A stretch of DNA of 51,151 nucleotides from contig CALEJW010000238.1 of the NCBI GenBank assembly GCA_937898635.1, positions 1-51,151 of the forward strand, given 5' to 3'. The DNA is from an uncultured Pseudomonadota bacterium (lineage in GTDB: Bacteria > Pseudomonadota > Gammaproteobacteria > Burkholderiales > Usitatibacteraceae). The stretch's first letter is position 1. Each line of letters opens with the position of its first letter. A model generated the notes under the pieces. The model searched no databases. It saw only the letters and a list, made by a program, of their open reading frames with translations, and had not been told where the DNA came from. Below, in pieces: positions 48,676 through 51,151 of this stretch. The position numbers and the translations under genes are program-made.

Positions 48676-49043
48676 CGCCCGTCCGGGCGCTCGCAGCGGA
48701 CGATGTGCGCGAAGGGCCGCGCGGCGTCGGGATTGCGCGACTTGTCGGCGCAGTAGCAGGCCTCGCGCCAGGTCCAGCGCCCGTCGCGCGCGAGGCGCAG
48801 GACGTGCTCGCAGGAAAGCTCGCCGCGCGCCGATCCCGCGAGGCGCAGGGGCCGCATCGCGAGAGGCGCAGGGGGAAGGCTCCCGGTGCGCTGTGGCGGC
48901 GTCTCGTGGACGCTGTCGCACACCGGCATCCGCCGGCACGCGCCCTCGCCGTTGCACAGCCACTCCCAGGCGCAGGCGGCCATCGCGGGCGCGGCGGCGC
49001 CGCAGGCGAGCGCGAGGGCGAGGGCGGCGCAGGCGTGCCTCAT
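48672..49043 (-). CDS. Small exported Cys-rich protein
   Basis: The 123-residue protein has a signal peptide (MRHACAALALALACGAAAPAMA) and a mature part with eight cysteines: CAWEWLCNGEGACRRMPVC, then single Cys in SCEHV, a CYC pair and RCERPD. An even number in an exported protein suggests four disulfides. The start at 49043 gives a clean signal peptide; 49073 would add ten residues. I recognise no family. Confidence 0.72.
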   Translation of the reverse strand: MRHACAALALALACGAAAPAMAACAWEWLCNGEGACRRMPVCDSVHETPPQRTGSLPPAPLAMRPLRLAGSARGELSCEHVLRLARDGRWTWREACYCADKSRNPDAARPFAHIVRCERPDGR

Positions 49044-49126
49044 GGGCGCCAGTGTGCGGGCGGGGGCCGCCACCGCGCGTGCGCCGCGCCTTGCGCAGCG
49101 TTACCGATTGTGCGTCCGCGAGCGCT

Positions 49127-50335
49127 TCAGGCCGCGCGCGCGCGCGGCGCCGGCATCGCCTCGCGGATCGGCAGGTTCACCAGCGCCGCGGCGGCCGCGA
49201 GCGCCATGTCCGCGTACCACATCCACGCGAAGCTTCCCGTGCGCTCGATCGCGAGGCCGCCCAGCCAGGCGCCGAAGAAGCCGCCGACCTGGTGGGAGAG
49301 GAGCGTCAGGCCGAAGAGCGTGGCGAGGAAGCGCGTGCCGAAGAGCTTGCCCACGAGTCCCGCGGTGGGCGGCACGGTGGCGAGCCAGGTGAGGCCCAGC
49401 ACGGCGGCGAAGGCGTAGAAGGTCGCCGCCGTCTTCGGCATCAGGAGGTAGGCGGCGATGGCGACGGCGCGCGCGCCGTACATCCAGAAGAGGATCCACT
49501 TCATCCGGTGGGCCTGGCCGAGCCAGCCCGCGCCGAGGCTGCCGGCGATGTTGGCGAGCCCGATGATGGCGAGCGAGGCCGCGGACACCGACGCGGGAAG
49601 CCCGCACAGCGTCACCTCGCCGGGCAGGTGGGTCACGAGGAAGGCGATGTGGAAGCCGCAGGTGAAGAAGCCCGCGTGCAGGCACCAGTAGCTGGGGTCG
49701 CGGAACGCGACGGCCATCTGGCCGGAGAGGCTCAGGCCGGGCGCGGCCGCGCCGTGCGAAGGCGCGCCTCGCTTCTCGCGGAAGGCGAAGGCCAGGGGAA
49801 TCGTCGCGAGGGCCGCCGCCGCGAGCGCCCACAGCGCCGCGACCCAGCCCGCCAGCGCGATCATCGCCTGCGACAGCGGCGCGAAGACGAACTGCCCGAA
49901 GGAGCCGCCGGCGTTGATGAAGCCGGAGGCGAAGGCCCTGCGTTCCGGCGCCATCCGGTTGGCGGCCGCGCCCATGAGGATCGAGAAGCTCCCCGCGCCG
50001 GCGCCCGCGGCCGTCACCACGCCGAGGAAGAACACCAGCCCGAGGCTCGACGACATGAAGGGCGTGGCCGCGAGGCCCGCGGCGAGCAGGAGGCCCCCCG
50101 CCACCATCACGCGCACGGGACCGACCCGGTCGGCGATCGCCCCGAAGACCGGCTGGGCCGCGCCCCAGACGAACTGGCCCACGGCCAGCGTGAAGCTCAC
50201 CGTGACGATGCCGAGGCCGGTGGCGGTGTTGAGCGGGGAGACGAAGAGCCCGAGCGACTGGCGTATCCCCATGGTGATGGCGAGGATGGCCGCGCCCGCG
50301 ATGGCGAGCGACCAGTAGGCGCGCACGGTCTGCAT
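49127..50335 (-). CDS. Major facilitator superfamily transporter
   Basis: The 402-residue protein has twelve predicted helices and MFS features: AIADRVGPVRVMVAGG between helices 2 and 3, and the GRLADR-like repeat region GAGWLGQAHRMKWIL in the second half. The N-terminal ITMGIRQSLGLFVSPL resembles MFS members related to oxalate/formate- or monocarboxylate-type carriers. The substrate is unknown. It lies 51 bases downstream of the Pro-rich gene on the same strand. Confidence 0.9.
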   Translation of the reverse strand: MQTVRAYWSLAIAGAAILAITMGIRQSLGLFVSPLNTATGLGIVTVSFTLAVGQFVWGAAQPVFGAIADRVGPVRVMVAGGLLLAAGLAATPFMSSSLGLVFFLGVVTAAGAGAGSFSILMGAAANRMAPERRAFASGFINAGGSFGQFVFAPLSQAMIALAGWVAALWALAAAALATIPLAFAFREKRGAPSHGAAAPGLSLSGQMAVAFRDPSYWCLHAGFFTCGFHIAFLVTHLPGEVTLCGLPASVSAASLAIIGLANIAGSLGAGWLGQAHRMKWILFWMYGARAVAIAAYLLMPKTAATFYAFAAVLGLTWLATVPPTAGLVGKLFGTRFLATLFGLTLLSHQVGGFFGAWLGGLAIERTGSFAWMWYADMALAAAAALVNLPIREAMPAPRARAA

Positions 50336-50386
50336 GCGCGGGAGGGTAACACCCTCGTGCCGCGCCTCCGGCCCGGCACGGCGCGC

Positions 50387-51151
50387 CTAGCCGCCGTCGC
50401 CGTGGTCGGGCTTGGCGGGTTTCTCCGCGGGCCGCGCGGGCTTCTCCACCGGTCGCGAGGGCTTCTCCACGGGCGGGACGGGGCGGCTCGCCGGCTGCGC
50501 GGGTCTTGCGGCGGCGGGCGCGGGACGCTCGACCGGCTGCGCGGGACGCGTCATCGCGGGCGGCACGGGCCGTTCCGAGGAGCGCGCGGGACGCTGCGCT
50601 TGCGGTTCGCGCGTCGGGCCCACGGCGCCGGGCGCGGGCGCCGGTGCCGGCGTGCCGCGCATTTCCATGGGTTTCGTGCGAGGCGCCGGCGGCGCGGCCC
50701 GTTCCACGGGGACGGATTCGACCGGGGCGGGCCGCGATGGCGACTCGGCGGGCCGGGGGCGCGGCGAGGATTGCGCCGGCACGGGCCGCGCGATCGATTC
50801 GGCGGGCACCGGCCGCGGTGCCGATTCCGCGGGCGCGGGGCGCGTCGTCCGGGGAGGCGCGACCCGCTGGGCGGGCGCCGCGGGCGGGGCCACCATCGGA
50901 CGCGCGGCCGGCGTGCCGGGCGCAGGCGCCGGCCGGCCGACGGGCTCGCCGGAGAGGGGGGAGCGCGGCGCGGCGACGGGTTCGGCGGGGTGGCGCGAGC
51001 GCCACTCGTTGCGCGTGGGCAGCACCGCCGAGCCGGAAACGAAGGGCTGGCGCGCGACCACCTCGCCCGGGACCGGCGCGAGGACCTGCTGGACCGGCTT
51101 GCGCGAGCCGAAATGCTCGCGCGGCATCACCGTGGCGCCGCGATCGCGGTT
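50387..51151 (-). CDS. C-terminal part of a Pro/Ala/Arg-rich protein (5' end missing)
   Basis: The frame is open to the right edge, so the start lies beyond the window. About 255 residues are visible. The first 40 (MPREHFGSRKPVQQVL) look like a folded end, and the rest is low-complexity Pro/Ala/Arg/Glu repeats ending PEKPAKPDHGDGG. The start of this piece recalls the tail of FecR/DUF6600-type envelope proteins, but this is a weak recollection. The proline density makes it a probable EF-P-dependent product. Confidence 0.65.
   Translation of the reverse strand, partial: NRDRGATVMPREHFGSRKPVQQVLAPVPGEVVARQPFVSGSAVLPTRNEWRSRHPAEPVAAPRSPLSGEPVGRPAPAPGTPAARPMVAPPAAPAQRVAPPRTTRPAPAESAPRPVPAESIARPVPAQSSPRPRPAESPSRPAPVESVPVERAAPPAPRTKPMEMRGTPAPAPAPGAVGPTREPQAQRPARSSERPVPPAMTRPAQPVERPAPAAARPAQPASRPVPPVEKPSRPVEKPARPAEKPAKPDHGDGG

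Noticed and set aside
1..51151. Mobile elements, CRISPR, tRNA and rRNA genes
   Set aside because: I saw no direct-repeat arrays, transposase or integrase frames, or cloverleaf-like or rRNA-like segments on either strand; without a covariance search small RNAs cannot be excluded.

Overview
The window is a very GC-rich, densely packed chromosomal stretch, most likely from a betaproteobacterium. The lineage call rests on earP directly upstream of an EF-P with arginine at position 32, a DUF2863-type protein, and typical proteobacterial genes (parE-parC, kup, dsbB, yajD, mak). I see no rRNA, tRNA, CRISPR array, transposase, integrase or phage gene. Nearly all of it reads as ordinary core and accessory chromosome, and no intergenic gap exceeds about 300 bases.

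Layout, left to right. The 3' part of an HtrA-type protease is followed by parE and parC (topoisomerase IV), a PPK2 polyphosphate kinase, and a cold-shock gene on the minus strand with its own terminator. A minus-strand ArsR-SRPBCC-DUF4287-SRPBCC operon follows, with a palindromic operator at its first start codon. Next is a TetR repressor divergent from an acrA-acrB-oprM efflux operon, with two AcrR-type boxes between them. Then come earP and efp, a DsrC/TusE-like protein, an esterase facing an AraC regulator, a DUF2863 protein, a DUF2237 protein, and a LysR regulator followed by a DEDDh-exonuclease/UvrC-like nuclease that faces an HMCES/YedK protein.

The middle holds a zinc-ribbon protein, a META lipoprotein, a glycine-zipper protein, kup, a hemolysin-III-family protein, a 53-residue lysine-rich protein with a TTG start, and a can / O-methyltransferase / NAD-epimerase operon. 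After yajD and a small exported protein comes an unusual 625-residue fusion of a papain-like protease and an alpha/beta hydrolase, then an SDR-TauE pair and a membrane protein that looks like a permuted papain-fold enzyme. The right part has a Tat-exported PhoD phosphatase, a VOC protein, dsbB, a small exported protein behind a sigma-54-type promoter, a GlcG-family protein, an amidase, two small membrane proteins (one with an apparent frameshift), and a six-gene operon: mak, a DUF2238-GNAT fusion, a periplasmic msrA, DinB, YceI and KTSC. A Cys-rich exported protein, an MFS transporter and the 3' part of a Pro-rich protein close the window.

The main threads for a second look are these: the protease-hydrolase fusion; the sigma-54-type promoter with a perfect inverted repeat in front of an unknown exported protein; a DsrC-like protein that keeps only one of the two tail cysteines; -10 boxes that end 6-7 bases before a start codon, suggesting leaderless mRNAs; and four of nine convergent gene pairs that end on one shared CTAG. 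I found no convincing multi-gene system that is entirely new.
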